Of a DNA stretch of 64,000 bases, positions 33,095 through 44,426 are shown in pieces. The translations under genes and the position numbers were made by a program. The notes beneath the pieces are model-generated. The model was not told the origin of the DNA. It was given only the letters and a program-made list of their open reading frames with translations, and did no database searches. The number at the start of each line of letters is the position of its first letter. Position 1 is the first letter of the stretch. The DNA lies in assembly GCF_002288925.2 (NCBI RefSeq), contig NW_022098050.1, forward strand, positions 4,541,882 through 4,605,881. The letters are read 5' to 3'. The DNA comes from Delphinapterus leucas (lineage: Eukaryota > Chordata > Mammalia > Artiodactyla > Monodontidae).

Positions 33095-33298
33095 GACTTC
33101 CCTGGTGGCGCAGTGGTTGAGAGTCCGCCTGCCGATGCAGGGGACACGGGTTCATGCCTCAGTCCGGGAAGATTCCACGTGCCGTGGAGCGGCTGGGCCC
33201 GTGAGCCATGGCCGCTGAGCCTGCACGTCCAGAGCCTGTGCTCCGCAATGGGAGAGGCCACAACTGTGAGAGGCCTGCGTACCGCAAAAAAAAAAAAA
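33095..33298 (+). mobile_element. Cetacean-type CHR SINE (about 200 bp class)
   Basis: Head 'cttccctggtggcgcagtgg', body 'gagccatggccgctgagcct', end 'cctgcgtaccgc' plus A tail. Perfect 16 bp target duplication (33079-33094 and 33299-33314, AAGAGAGTAGGCTTCA). Confidence 0.97.
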
Positions 33299-33439
33299 AA
33301 GAGAGTAGGCTTCATTCTGCTCCAGCCTCGGTGCAGCCCCTGCAGTCACCTAGACCCAGTGTTCGATATATTTGCAGGACAAAGTGAATACATTTGCAGA
33401 ATAAAGTGAAAACTTCTTACCTTGGCATGCGCCGCCCAG

Positions 33440-33770
33440 CACAACTTGGCTTTGACCTTTTTCCCACTCTTATCTCCTACAGCCTCTCCTCCCCTTCCCA
33501 GCTTTATCCATGTGCCCTGCTCCGCACTTTTCTTCTCGCCATTCCCTAAGTCTATTTTGTATTTCCTCCATCTCTCTCTTTGCCCAAACTATCTACTCTC
33601 CCTGGCCTGCCCTTCCCATCCTCGCTGCCTGTCAAATTCCTACATTCTTCCAAAACCCAGATCAAATTACACCCCCTCAAAGATTTCCAAGATCTTCCCA
33701 TAGTCTCTCTTATCATTCCTTAGCAGGCTATTTAAAGGCCTCTTGTCATACTTTGCCTTGAGTCATAGTT
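33440..33770 (+). repeat. Possible L2-type fragment
   Basis: C/T-rich text with 'aaaacccagatcaaattaca' and 'aaggcctcttgtcatacttt' resembles the plus-strand L2 region upstream of its tail, but it is too diverged to be sure. Confidence 0.35.
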
Positions 33771-33774
33771 TGGT

Positions 33775-33905
33775 TCCCCCCAAAAGCAGAGCCTGAGATT
33801 TAGATGCAGATCATTTATTTGAGAGAAGATCCCAGGGACCACAGTGAGGGAACAGGGAGAGTGAGATCAAAAAGAGGGAGGCCAATGAGAGGAGATTGCC
33901 CCTTA
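33775..33905 (-). repeat. Unnamed repeat family, minus copy
   Basis: 'gcagagcctgagatttagat' and 'atcatttatttgagagaaga' match minus copies at 36.6, 38.8 and 55.5 kb. It is followed at once by an ERVL-like LTR and appears to continue after it at 34392. Confidence 0.5.
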
Positions 33906-34391
33906 TGATGGTTCATTATATGTGCCAACTTGACTGAGCCGTCAGGTACCCAGATATTTGGTCAAACATCATTCTGAGTATATGTCTGAGGGTGTGTCTG
34001 GATGAGGTTGACATTTGAACCTGTGGACTGAGTAAAGCAGATTGCCCTCCCCTCTGTGGGTGGGCCTCATCCAGTCAGTTGAAGGCCTGATAGAACAAAA
34101 AGCCTGAGTGAGTGGGAACTCCTCCTGCCTGTTTGAGCTGGGACATTGGTCTTTTCCTACCTTTGAACCTGAATTGAAGTACTGGCTCTTTCTGGACCAC
34201 CAGCCTGCCAGTTTTCAGACTGGAGCTCACAATCTGAACTCTCCTGGGTCAGGCTTGCTGACTGAAGATCTTGGGACTTCTCAGCCTGTATAATCATGTG
34301 AGCCAATTTCTTGTAATAAATCTATCTCTAAATCTATATTGAGAGAGCTATCCTATTGGTTCTGATTCTCTGGAGAACCCTGACAAATACA
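33906..34391 (+). repeat. Solitary ERVL-like LTR, plus
   Basis: TGATGGTTCATTATATGTGC to CCCTGACAAATACA, about 486 bp, with TG...CA ends and AATAAA near 34315-34320. The same family is present reversed at 62560-62945. No internal retroviral sequence. Family name not certain. Confidence 0.7.
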
Positions 34392-34639
34392 CCCCTGTAG
34401 GCAACTAGGGCTCAGTCCCCCTGGAGAACCTCTGGGAAAGTAAATGACAAAAGCCTCCGAATCAGCCCAGAATTGCTGGGAGGCAACACCCAAGGGACAA
34501 CCCTCAAGCAATGGGATGGGGGCAAGAGTTGGTGCAGAAGGACTGCAGCTTCCTGGCCCCTATGTGGAGGGCAGCCTGGGGCATGTTCCTCACACTTTTC
34601 CAAAAGGTGCCCAGCAACACTGAGCCTGTAGCCCACCCA

Positions 34640-34800
34640 CCCCTCGGCGTGCACTTCACTCACTTTCCTCCCTTCCCTGGCTCACTTCCACACCCCCTCA
34701 CTGTGCACCCTGGGATCTCTTCCCCAGCAAAGGACTTGCACCCATATCTCTGTCTCAGGGGCTGCTTTGTTCAGTACTATGAACCCTGGGGACGTGCCAG
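34640..34800 (+). repeat. Unnamed repeat family, copy 3 (+)
   Basis: 'ctgggatctcttccccagca' and 'ggacttgcacccatatctct' align with the other plus copies. Confidence 0.5.
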
Positions 34801-36299
34801 AGGGGTGACATATCACTAAGCTGCTTTCTGAAAACACCTTCCAGGGCCGTCGACTGGCCAAGCAAGAAAGTCAAGGTCATCCAGCTGTGGTGATTCATCA
34901 CACCTCACTGTAAATCCTGGAAACGGTTCACTCATTCCCTGTTCCCACAGATATCTCCCGGGAAGAGTGCCACAAGCCCGGCAGACCCGGATTCCACATG
35001 TGGGCCACCCTCTCTCCCTCCTGATCACCAAAGGGTGGCCCTCGGAACCAAGACGTGCCATCACTGAAGCCACGTGAAAGCACATGGCACGGGTCCCAAA
35101 GGCACGCCCACGAGATGTGTCCCCAAAGCTTTTTTGAGAGATGATAGCCTCCCGGCAATAAGGCAAACGTCTCCCAAGGTGTCCCTCTCAGAGACCACAG
35201 TCAGGAAGAGGCAGTTCTGGAATGCTGGGTTTGAACACCAGCCCTCATTAGCTCGAATGATACCATTACTCATGTTAAACCTAAAAGATAGACAAACAAA
35301 AGATGGAGAGTAAATCATCTGTGGTCCCCCAGCAGACCCCAGAAAAAGCCAAACTGGTCAGCAAACTGTGGTGGGCTGCTTCTGGTCGGGTTCCCAGAAT
35401 GATACCCTCTGCAAGGTGTGATGTGTCTCTGGGCTGATTTATATAGAAAACCAAACCTAGCCGAGGCCAACCATTGATCCATCGGCCTGACTGGCCCTGA
35501 GTCCTCCTCTCATGCTTGGCTGAGCCTCAGAAGGACAACAGGACGCCTCAGCCTGACCTGCAAGGAGCTCTCTGAGCCGCTAGGTTTGGGGTAGGGAAGC
35601 TTTACTGCCAACCTTGAAGTCAGTGCCAGGGAGGGTGTGCTCTAGGCTTTTCCATTTAGCTTGCCCTGGGCTAAATGCAATTACCACCAGGTGAGGCCCG
35701 ATTCTCCCTTCCCTCCCTTTGCCCTGTCTGTTCCTCCTCCTGCAGCCACATCCTCCAAAGGGGGTCCAGGGGCTCCAGGAAACTGGTCTTCTGAGCCCCC
35801 TCGCCTGAGTTGCAGGAAGAGGCTGGAAGGCGCAAGCCCGAAATCTCCTCCTGGCTTCTTCACAGCAGCCTGGTGGGCGCCTCCCTGCATGATTTGGACC
35901 ACTTGACTTTCTTCTTGTAGGATCCCGAATTTGTCTCCTTTTGTTTAATTCATCAGGAGCCGGTGGTGGGTGGAAGCCTCCCAGCGGATCAAAGGAAGAG
36001 GGAAGGGCTCCCTGGAAGGCGCATCAGGCCTTTCTGGGAGGGAAACATTTTCTAATCCAGGAAAGAAAAATCTTGCATTTTAGGCAGTGATTAGAGATGG
36101 GATATTCTGTGTCTCCCAGGATTGGGAAGGAGGGATGAGAGGACTTACGGTTTTTTTGAAATGCCACCCGGTGCAGAAAGGGGCAAGTCTGAAATTCGGC
36201 AGCAAGAGGAGCGTAAGGCAGGCAGCCCTGTCTTGGAAATTCAGGTCTTCTCCGGGGTGGGGGAGGGAGGAGAAGAAAGGGGTGTAGGGTTTTTGGGGT
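34801..36299. other. Unique non-coding DNA, 1.5 kb
   Basis: No repeat recognised; open frames on both strands lack domain signatures. Confidence 0.45.
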
Positions 36300-36370
36300 T
36301 TTTTTTTTTTGAATTTTATTTTATTTTTATTTATTTTTTTTATACAGCAGGTTCTTACTAGTGAGAAGGT
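36300..36370 (-). mobile_element. Very short L1 3' end, minus
   Basis: A poly-T head then 'ttatacagcaggttcttact', typical of the 3' terminus of cetartiodactyl L1. GGTTCTTACT occurs at 36350-36359 and 36368-36377 and may be part of the duplication. Confidence 0.5.
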
Positions 36371-36624
36371 TCTTACTCAACAGCACTCGTGGAAGATGCG
36401 CTCCTGGGGCTGCCCAGTGCTCAAAGCTACTGGTTCCTCCATGGGAAGGGAAGGCTCTTCCATGGGAGCCTTTCTGGGCCCTCCAGAGATCCAACAGCAT
36501 CTCCTGTGACCAGGCACGGTGCATCTTTTTGGGCGGACACTCCTGCTGCCCTCAGTGGCACCCGTCCCACACAGACACGTGCTAGTGGTCCCCTCGCCCT
36601 CTGACGGAAGCCATGACCTTAATT

Positions 36625-36760
36625 TGGGTTCCCGCGGCAGACTCGGGAACAAGGACTCTGATGCAAGTCATTTATTAGGGAGGGGACCCCAGGAGATATC
36701 ACAGGAAGGGGAGGACAGCAAGTCCAGGTTGTGCTCTGAACAGGTCGCTGCTGTGGACAC
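36625..36760 (-). repeat. Unnamed repeat family, minus copy
   Basis: 'gatgcaagtcatttattagg' and 'gaggggaccccaggagatat' match 33.8 and 38.8 kb. Confidence 0.5.
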
Positions 36761-36899
36761 CTGGAGACGGTGTAGAACACGCATCAGGGTGTCCCACCCA
36801 AGGGAAGGAAACTGGGGGCAGTGGGGGGTGGGTGGCTCATAACTCCCGCCTGGTACAAGTTGAGCCCTGCTCCCAAGGGCCATTAGCTCCCTAGAACTT

Positions 36900-37740
36900 T
36901 GGGATCACCCAGCCAGGACCCAAGCACATTTCTAAGTGGAGAGAGTGCTTTCAGGTAGAAAACTCTAGGCTTATAAGGGATGAGTGCTAAGGGGTTATCT
37001 GGAAGGATCAAGGACACTGCTGCAGCCCTCTTAACTGAATCCCTCTTAGAGATGCATCTGGACCAAGCCAGCATCCCTAGCCAGGTTGGGCGCCCACTGC
37101 CTGGGATTCACCCACCACTGATGTGCACCCCGCCTGGGTAGGAATGTTGACATGTGTGGGATCCCAGTCCACAGCTCCCAGATCACGGCTGGGGTCAAGT
37201 ATCATGATCTCAAGGCTCTCCAAGTGGAGGGCTTACGTCATTCTTTCTAGACTCTTGGTTAACGCCCTTCCTCCCCCCAGCCCTATCTGTACATCTTTAC
37301 TGTCTTTTTTTTGACGGGGACTGGGGTTCCCAGCAAGAGACCAAAGAAATCTACCAGCTGAACACCCAGTGCCCCCACTTCTCCCCCTTTTATATCCTCC
37401 TCCGGGTTTGAAGTCCCTTTAACTGGTTCTTTGATATTTCCTTTGAAAACATCTGCGTTTTGGTCTCACGTTGGAATCTCTTAGCTGTTGTCTTTGGCGC
37501 TCAAGGTGAAATGTGCAGTTTAATGTCCTAACTTGGTAGCTCAGCTCTGATGTCTCCATGCCACACCGGGCTCTGTGAAGGGGGAGGGAGCGCGCCCTCC
37601 TTCTCACCCCAGGCCCAACTCTGACCTGGCAGGTGCCAAAGCAGCCTGCTGGGGCCCCCTTTGGTAGAATTAAACCTTTCAGGAGAACATCTTGTCTCCC
37701 ATCAACCTGCAAGCATTCTCTCCATCAGCCTCAGTCCAAG
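36900..37740. other. No gene or repeat recognised
   Basis: Unique-looking sequence with a T run near 37304-37312; no coding evidence. Confidence 0.4.
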
Positions 37741-37744
37741 CTCA

Positions 37745-38395
37745 AAGGGGCCAACATCAAAGACTATAGTGGATTGAATGGTACTCCACCCTCCACAAAA
37801 GATGAGTCCATTCAGAAGCTGTGAATGTGATCTTATTTGGAAAAAAGGTCTTTACAGACCTAATCAAGTTAGGGATCACAAGATGAGATCATCCTGGATT
37901 AGGGTGGCCCCTAAATCCAGTGACATGCGTCCTTAGGAAAGAAGGGCACAAGGACATATTGTAGAGCACAGGAAATTATAGCCATAATTTTGTAATAACT
38001 TTTAATGGAGTGTAATCCGTAAACATACTGAATCACAGTGCTGTACATCTGAAAGTTATATAATATTGTAAATCAACTATACTTCAATAAAAAGAAAAAG
38101 AAAGGAAAGAGAAGGAGACACAACACGCAGGGGAGAGGGTGACATAAAGACGGAGGCGGAGACTGGAGGGATGTGTCCACAAGCCAAGGAAAACCAAAGA
38201 TCGCCAACAGTCACCAGAAGCTTGAAGAGAGGCCTGGAAGGGGTTCTCCCTCAGAGCCTCCAGAAGGAACCAATCCTCCCAACTGGTAGATTTCAGACTT
38301 CCATCTTCCGGACCTGTGAGAAAATACATTTCTGTCGTTTTAAAGTACCCAATTTGTGGCACTTTGTTACAGCAGCCCTGGCAAACCAATACAGG
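37745..38395 (+). repeat. MLT1-type MaLR LTR, plus, with L1 insertion
   Basis: 'gatgagtccattcagaagct', 'gtgatcttatttggaaaaaa' and 'aggacatattg' lead into an L1 fragment, then 'agagaaggagacacaacacg', 'ctgtcgttttaaagtaccca' and 'ttgttacagcagccctggca' finish the LTR. Confidence 0.85.
37965..38105 (+). mobile_element. L1 LINE 3' end nested in the MLT1 LTR
   Basis: 'agcacaggaaattatagcc', 'ctgtacatctgaaagttat' and 'aactatacttcaataaaaag' are L1 3' UTR with an A-rich tail. It separates two halves of the LTR that otherwise join in register. Confidence 0.85.
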
Positions 38396-38759
38396 TGCAA
38401 ATACCGAGTGTGACAGTTTGATGAAACAATAAAACTAAGGGGGGAGCTGGCCCAAGGCGACCACCAAAAGGTAAGGTGGTCAATGGCAGAAGACAATAAT
38501 CCCTGATGTGGGCTCCCTTGAGGGTTAGGAGTTTGTGGACCCTCTTGTCGGCTTTCCCTCTAATGGGGACCAGCTTTTGATTTAGGCACCCTTGCTTTCA
38601 GATCTGGACTGAGCCAAGTCCCAGCTACGGGACTCAACGCAGATTCTGAGCATAGCTTCCTAATCTGAAAAATGGGAACGCATTGCACTTCCCAGGGTTG
38701 GGAGGATTAAATGTAGCTAACACAGAGCCTGGTCCATAGGAAGCCCTCTCTGTGAGCTG

Positions 38760-38905
38760 CCTTAGATTGGATTCGTGACACAAAGGTTCAAGTGATTTAT
38801 TTGGGAAGGGATCCCAGGACCTTGGGTAGGGAAGTACTAAAGCGATACAAGGAAAGAAAGAAGGCGATAAAGACTGCATTAATGAGGAAGCTATTGCAGT
38901 AGTGC
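38760..38905 (-). repeat. Unnamed repeat family, minus copy
   Basis: 'aaggttcaagtgatttattt' and 'gggaagggatcccaggacc' match the other minus copies. Confidence 0.55.
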
Positions 38906-39059
38906 CAAGAGCTTAATTCCACAGGGAAACTGAGAAGTGGTATATAACAGGCGCCTCCAAGTAAACTTACGTAAAGGATGAGGGAGTTGGGGTATTTATC
39001 CTCCAACTTCCATTAGGCATTGGTTGAGGGTTGCTCCTGGGGCGGTGTGAATTCCTGAA

Positions 39060-39525
39060 TGCATTCCTATTGCTACTATAACAAATTTTGCTGTTGTAAC
39101 AAATTACCTCAAACTTTGTGGCTTCAAGCAACACGAACTTATTATCCGCTGGAAGTCAGAAGTCCACGATGAGTCAGCAGATCTGTGCTTCTCTTGGAAC
39201 TCTACAGGAGACTCTGTTGCCTTGCCCTTTCCAGCTTCTAGAGGTTGGCCACATTCCTTGGCTCGTGACCCTGCATTACTCTGATCTATGCTAGTCTCGT
39301 CACTTCTCCTCCTCTGCTTCCGTCATCACATCACATTCCCTGACTCTGACCCTCCTGCCTCCCTCTTATAAGGACCCACCTGGATAATCCAGGGTAGTCC
39401 TCATGCTGGCAAGATCCCTAACTTAATGACATCTGCAAAGTCCCTTTTACCATAAGGTACCATAATCACAGGTTCCAGGCATTAGGATGTGGACAACTTT
39501 GGGAGCCATTATTCAGCCCAGCACA
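39060..39525 (-). repeat. MaLR LTR (MST/MLT1-like), minus
   Basis: 'tgttgtaacaaattacctca', 'ccttgccctttccagcttct', 'acccacctggataatccagg' and 'gagccattattcagcccagc' are in reverse MaLR order. Confidence 0.85.
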
Positions 39526-39819
39526 TGGGGCCTTTCTAGCCCGTTCCACACAGTCAGAGCTGCCTTCTGGGGCTGGCGTGGGGATGAGGAAGCTCTCAGG
39601 TACTGATATGCAGGTCCACTGAAAGGTTGGGGGAATGTGAGCAGGGCGCTGACACTGAGAAACTCAGCTTCTGTTAGCAGTAATAGAATAGCAAACGTGT
39701 ACAGGCAAAACCACTAGGTGGGCAGAGGTAGAGCGGGTGGCCGTGGCGGCCTCAGAACTCCTTGGTCTGAAGGTGTTGAAGAGAAAACCAGTTGCCAGAA
39801 CATTCAAAAAAGCCAGACT

Positions 39820-39965
39820 CACACATAAACACCTTAAATCCTCACAAGAACTATTTTGTGCTGGGGAGGGCACATACACTCTTTCCCATTTGATAGCTGA
39901 AGAAACTGAGGTTCAGTGACTTGCGCCAGGTCACACAGTGGCAGAGCAAGGGACCTGCTCTCACT
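39820..39965 (-). repeat. MIR SINE
   Basis: 'gctgaagaaactgaggttca' and 'gccaggtcacacagtggcag' are in reverse MIR order. Confidence 0.85.
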
Positions 39966-40362
39966 ACCCCACCTAGCCACAGCATGGCTTGGAACAATCT
40001 GGAATGAGCCAGGCCTGTGGCCACACCTAAGGAGATGCCAGCCCCTCAGGCACATCGTCTTCTACTTCTGAGTCTTTAAGGGTCTGGCTGAGTTGCTGGA
40101 GTCGAGAGAGACCCAGCAGGACTGTTGATGAATGTGATTGCTTTACCAGAAGTTTACAAATGTAGTTACTACGGTTGAGCGTTGTTTAGAATCGATCTCT
40201 GGTAATTTGCCTCCCACATGCGTACACGCGGGATCAGTTGCCGAATTCTGTGGATGATATTTCCCCAATCTCTCTCTCCCCCATCTGTCACCTCTTCTTC
40301 CTCCCCACACTCCCAGCTCAGACCTCCATCACTTCCCACCTGGACCACAGCCAAAGCCTTCT

Positions 40363-40563
40363 CTTTTTTTTGCAGTACGCGGGCCTCTCACTGTCGTGGC
40401 CTCTCCCGTTGCGGAGCACAGGCTCCGGACGCGCAGGCTCAGCGGCCATGGCTCACGGGCCCAGCCGCTCCGCGGCATGTGGGATCTTCCCGGACCGGGG
40501 CACGAACCCGTGTCCCCTGCATTGGCAGGCGGACTCTCAACCACTGCGCCACCAGGGAAGCCC
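40363..40563 (-). mobile_element. Cetacean-type CHR SINE, minus
   Basis: 'cagtacgcgggcctctcact' to 'actgcgccaccagggaagcc'. Target duplication AGCCAAAGCCTTCT (40349-40362) and AGCCAGAGCCTTCT (40564-40577), with one difference. High CpG content. Confidence 0.97.
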
Positions 40564-40789
40564 AGCCAGAGCCTTCTTGTGTGTCCCTTTCCTCTGAGTC
40601 TCCCTGCCCCAATCCATCTCACTCCCTGGCTCCCTTTAACTTCAGTGGACGACAGGCTGTCGGTGCCCTTTCATTTTCTTCCAGATTTTCCAGTTTGGTG
40701 TGTTCCGGCAGACTTCCAATTGCCAATATCTGTATCTCTGATCCTGAGCGTTTTTTCCAGAACCACAAGTTGGAAGGGCCAAAGAATTA

Positions 40790-41100
40790 GTACTCCAGAA
40801 AACAGCCCTCAAGCAATGATGCAAGAGGAGCAAGTAGACAAATGCCCCGGCTCTCCATCCTTCAGTTGAGGTAAGTATGAGCTGTGTGTCCCAAACCATC
40901 TCCCAGATGTCCTGCTGGGATTAAGCACCAGTGGCCCACAGTGGGGACTTGCTTAATAACACCCTTTATTTCAGCCTTCCCTTCCCTGTCTCACTTCTCT
41001 ACTCCCCTTCTGGTGTTTCCTGAAACCACCTTCCAAGTAACGACTTGTCCTTGAATCCTTCTCTTACGGTCTGCAACTAGGAAACCCAAGTTAGATAATG
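40790..41100 (+). repeat. Unnamed repeat family, copy 4 (+)
   Basis: 'ttctggtgtttcctgaaacc', 'accttccaagtaacgacttg' and 'ccttctcttacggtctgc' align with the other plus copies. Confidence 0.55.
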
Positions 41101-41369
41101 GGGTTACTTACCTACACAATAACTTCCGAGAGAATGTCTCTCCGTGCCCTCCTTAGCCTGCTCGCCAAGGCTGACCCCAGTCCATCTTTCCACTCAAACT
41201 CCATTTCTCCATCTCGCCCGTGACACACAAGTCAGAGAGCACTGCATGCATATTTCCTACTTTCACATCCCCGTGCCTTTGGGCAGCTGTCTCTGCCCTC
41301 GTTTTCTTACCATGTTCCCTCCAGCATAGAAAAACCAGTTCAGAAGTAGACATGAAACAAGAAGGAAAG

Positions 41370-41490
41370 AATGTTGATAACTCTAGAAGCTAGGCATGGG
41401 TACATGGGGTGGGGGGGCTGTTATTATACCATTCTGTTAACTGTATACATGTCTGATCTTTTCCATAATAAAAAACTAAAAGAGAAAATC
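41370..41490 (+). repeat. L1 LINE 3' UTR fragment
   Basis: 'gctaggcatgggtacatggg', 'ccattctgttaactgtatac' and 'ttccataataaaaaactaaa' form an older L1 3' terminus. Confidence 0.7.
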
Positions 41491-41582
41491 AATTCATATC
41501 AATGACTGACATTGATAGTGTCCTGCCCATACGTCCTCATATGCTCCCATGGCTTCTTACAGCAGCTACCAGCCTCTCTCAG

Positions 41583-41637
41583 CTAGAGGGCGTTCTCTAA
41601 TGTGTGTGGGGGGGGGCGGGGAGGGCGGGGCGGCGGT
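41583..41637 (+). promoter_or_regulatory. CTCF-core-like site beside a G-rich tract
   Basis: CTAGAGGGCG (41583-41592) fits the central part of the CTCF motif. It is followed at 41608-41637 by long G runs (GGGGGGGGGCGGGGAGGGCGGGG), which can form a quadruplex. Binding is not shown. Confidence 0.4.
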
Positions 41638-41639
41638 GC

Positions 41640-41950
41640 TCAGCAACTGTGCAGGGCAGTTTGGGGATGCCAGGGAGTTAACACTCCCCAAAGCAGCTCT
41701 CCAAGGAGTGCGTGGAGTCAGTGGATATTCTGGTTTCCTCACCCTCAGTGTAATAACCCCAAGAGCATTTCCACACCATCTTCCAGCAGTGCCCAGTGGG
41801 ACTGAGTCTCAGTTGTTCATTAACATACCCTGTATTGGCTTTCTCCTCTCCCCTCTCTGATTTCCCCACTTCTCTACTGGTGTTGCCTGAGATCTCCTCC
41901 CAAAGAAAGTGTATACATACAAATCCTAGTCTCAGGATCTCTTCAAGGGA
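41640..41950 (+). repeat. Unnamed repeat family, copy 5 (+)
   Basis: 'tactggtgttgcctgagatc', 'tcctcccaaagaaagtgtat' and 'aatcctagtctcaggatct' align with the other plus copies. Confidence 0.55.
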
Positions 41951-42254
41951 AAGCCAATCTAAAACAAGATGTTACCGTCACCATGAAAGCATCCCTTCTT
42001 CCCCAACTTAGAAGTGATAGCTTTCTCTTCTGAGCCCTTGGAGCATCTTGCCTGGGCTTGGAAGACTCAGGACAGATTCCTTCTCTTAAAAATGTTTGGA
42101 AGTATGGCAGGATGAAGCCTGATAAAGGAATTAAGTCCTAGACGGCAGGGTTAGCTTAAAATAAATATTATTAATTCTGAATGGACACAGCCTCAGAGCC
42201 CCTGTCATATCCTGCACAGACTTAACCCAGTTCCCTGCACATTGTACCTGCCCC

Positions 42255-42830
42255 GTTATCATCTGTTGGGTGAACATAACACTCACTGACATGTATTGAG
42301 CAAACACTATGAATTCTGTATGTTCTAAAGTATTTAATCCACACAATAACACCAAAAGGGAGTTATTATTATTATTACCTGCCACTTTAAAAATTGAGGG
42401 ACTTCCCTGGTGGCCCAGTGGTTAAGAATCTGCCTGCCAATGCAGGGGACACGGGTTCGATCCCTGGTCCGGGAAGATCCCACATGCCGTGGAGCAACTA
42501 AGCCCGTGTGCCACAACCGCTGAGCCTGCGCTCTAGAGCCCGCGAGCCACAACTACTGAGCCTGCGAGCCACAAATACTGAAGCCCGCGCGCGCCTAGAG
42601 CCCATGCTCCGCAACAAGAGAAGCCACTGCAGTGACAAGCCCGCGCACCACAACAGGGTAGCCCCCGCTCACCGCAACTAGAGAAAGCCCGCGCACAGCA
42701 ACAAAGACCCAACGCAACCAAAAATAAATAATTTTTAAAAAAAAATCTAAAAAGAAGAAATTGAGGATCAGGAGGGTTAAGTGACAATCCCAAGGTCACA
42801 CAGCCAGGAAATGGCAGATCAGGGAGAGAA
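42255..42830 (-). repeat. MIR SINE split by a CHR SINE
   Basis: 42255-42399 ('tgacatgtattgagcaaaca', 'aagtatttaatccacacaat') and 42758-42830 ('ggagggttaagtgac', 'aggtcacacagccagg') join into one reverse MIR when the SINE at 42400-42757 is removed. Confidence 0.85.
42400..42757 (+). mobile_element. CHR-type SINE, long class, full length
   Basis: Head 'gacttccctggtggcccagt' with B box GGTTCGATCCC (near 42454-42464), then repeated CCACAACTACTGAGCC-type units and an A-rich tail. Target duplication AAATTGAGG at 42391-42399 and 42758-42766. Confidence 0.95.
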
Positions 42831-42944
42831 AGCACGGCTGGCTGGCTTGTTCCTCATCCCTCCTCCCTCTTCTGGAGCGCATCACAGGTGTCTACAGGAA
42901 ATCCGCTTTCCGGTTCTCTGGGTCCGTGAGAATAAAAGTCATCC

Positions 42945-43153
42945 CCGGGCTTCCCTGGTGGCGCAGTGGTTGAGAGTCCACCTGCCGATGCAGGGAACAC
43001 AGGTTCGTGCCCTGGTCCGGGAAGATCCCACATGCCGCGGAGCGGCTGGGCCCGTGAGCTGTGGCTGCTGAGCCTGCGCGTCTGGAGCCCGTGCTCCGCA
43101 ATGGGAGAGGCCACAACAGTGAGGGGTCCGCGTACCGCAAAAAAAAAAAAAAA
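42945..43153 (+). mobile_element. Cetacean-type CHR SINE
   Basis: 'cttccctggtggcgcagtgg' to 'tccgcgtaccgc' and a run of about 18 A. Target duplication AAAAGTCATCC at 42934-42944 and 43154-43164. Confidence 0.97.
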
Positions 43154-43548
43154 AAAAGTCATCCTCAACCCAAGTCTTTACCGCTTCTCCTGACGAGGGC
43201 TTGGTGCTCGCATGAGCAGCAGAGTGCCAGGCCTGAGGGCTCTCTCTTCACAGTCACGGGGCTTGGCACACAGGCCTCCCCAGCCCCGCTGCCCCCGACC
43301 GCACAGCGCCTGCAACAAGCAGCCTCCCCGGCAGGCCTCGTCCAGCCAGGAGGCTCCAGCTGCCTCCTGCACCCTCCGACCAGCCACTCCAGGCTTCCTT
43401 GGGGCTGCAGAGGAGACCCACCAAGGCGCGCAGGTGTGGCCACCGTGCTGCGTGCTTGTCCAACACCCGGCGCACACCCTTCCCAAGCCAGCTCTGCATT
43501 CTGCTGCAGTAATAACACAAACCCGTCAAGAGAAAAAGAGAGCATGAG

Positions 43549-43549
43549 A

Positions 43550-43612
<63 letters not shown>
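43549..43612 (+). repeat. (TG)n(AG)n compound microsatellite
   Basis: A TG run at about 43550-43572 passes into a GA run to about 43611. The GA/CT half is a mirror repeat able to form triplex DNA. Confidence 0.95.
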
Positions 43613-43614
<2 letters not shown>

Positions 43615-43739
43615 ATTTGCTTGGAAACGCCAACCCCTCACCAAAGATGTTCCCAGCCCTCATTTGTACACACAGTCTTCAAACATCAAAGTGTTTGTTA
43701 AGTGTAAATATTTTTATTCGCTCCCCTCCTTCTCTTCCC

Positions 43740-43970
43740 TCTCCTCCTCCATGCCGGCTCCGAGCTCAGCGGATGCCAGGAGACCCCTCCGACTCATAGC
43801 CAGCAGGGATGGTTTTGGGAAAGGGCATTTCCAGGTCCCAGCGGGCAGCCGGCAGCTGCGCCTCACAGCCGCCCGGGACTCGGCTCCCAGCAGCAGGCTC
43901 CTCTCTTGGCGCCTGTTTCCATAGGAACGGGCAGGCCCAGGATTGGCAGCCGTGGGAGCGTTACCCACGC
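43740..43970. promoter_or_regulatory. CpG-rich block with X-box and CCAAT-like pair
   Basis: Unique, CpG-rich relative to its surroundings. GTTTCCATAGGAAC (43915-43928) fits the RFX X-box pattern GTTNCCATRGNAAC. An inverted CCAAT (GATTGG, 43941-43946) lies 12 bp downstream, and a GGCGCC element near 43908-43913 lies upstream. It may be an enhancer or promoter; no transcript or exon is visible. Confidence 0.4.
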
Positions 43971-44426
43971 TGGCTGCTTTTCAAGTGGTCCCTCCATGTA
44001 CCTCCCCTCTCCTCCCCACCCCGTGCCCAGGTCTGCCCTGGGAAGGACCACAGGTCTGGAGAAGTGCCCAGGTAGAGGGGAGCTGCAGGGCTCCCCCTAA
44101 TGTCCTGAATTCTGGAGCAACAAGGTGAATCTTGCTTGGAGCCTTTGTCACCCCTCCCCGCCCCCACCCGAGTCCCCTGCCTTCCTCCACTGGGTACTCA
44201 TCTGAATGCCTAGGTTAGCTTTCCCAGCCTGGCAAAGGACGGAGCTCTGATCCAGAGACTCCATCGGGGCCGCGCTCAGAAAACTCATTCCCATCCAGGA
44301 AAACCCTCTTATTAAGCACCTCGCTGCTCTCCGGCTTTCTGTGCCCTGCAGGTCAAACTGTGCTCTGCCTCTTCGTTTCCCCACCAACCCGGTGCTGTGC
44401 ATCTCTCTTTATTAAACAGAAAGCTG

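Noticed and set aside
40218..40869. Plus-strand open frames of 190 and 157 codons
   Set aside because: Both read through the reverse CHR SINE at 40363-40563, which leaves open frames in several phases. The same peptide-like text recurs at every SINE copy.
43061..43924. Open frame of 287 codons on the plus strand, the longest in the window
   Set aside because: It starts inside a CHR SINE, reads through its A tail and a TG/GA microsatellite (giving runs of Val/Cys and Arg/Glu), and continues into unique DNA with no domain. It is a chance frame.
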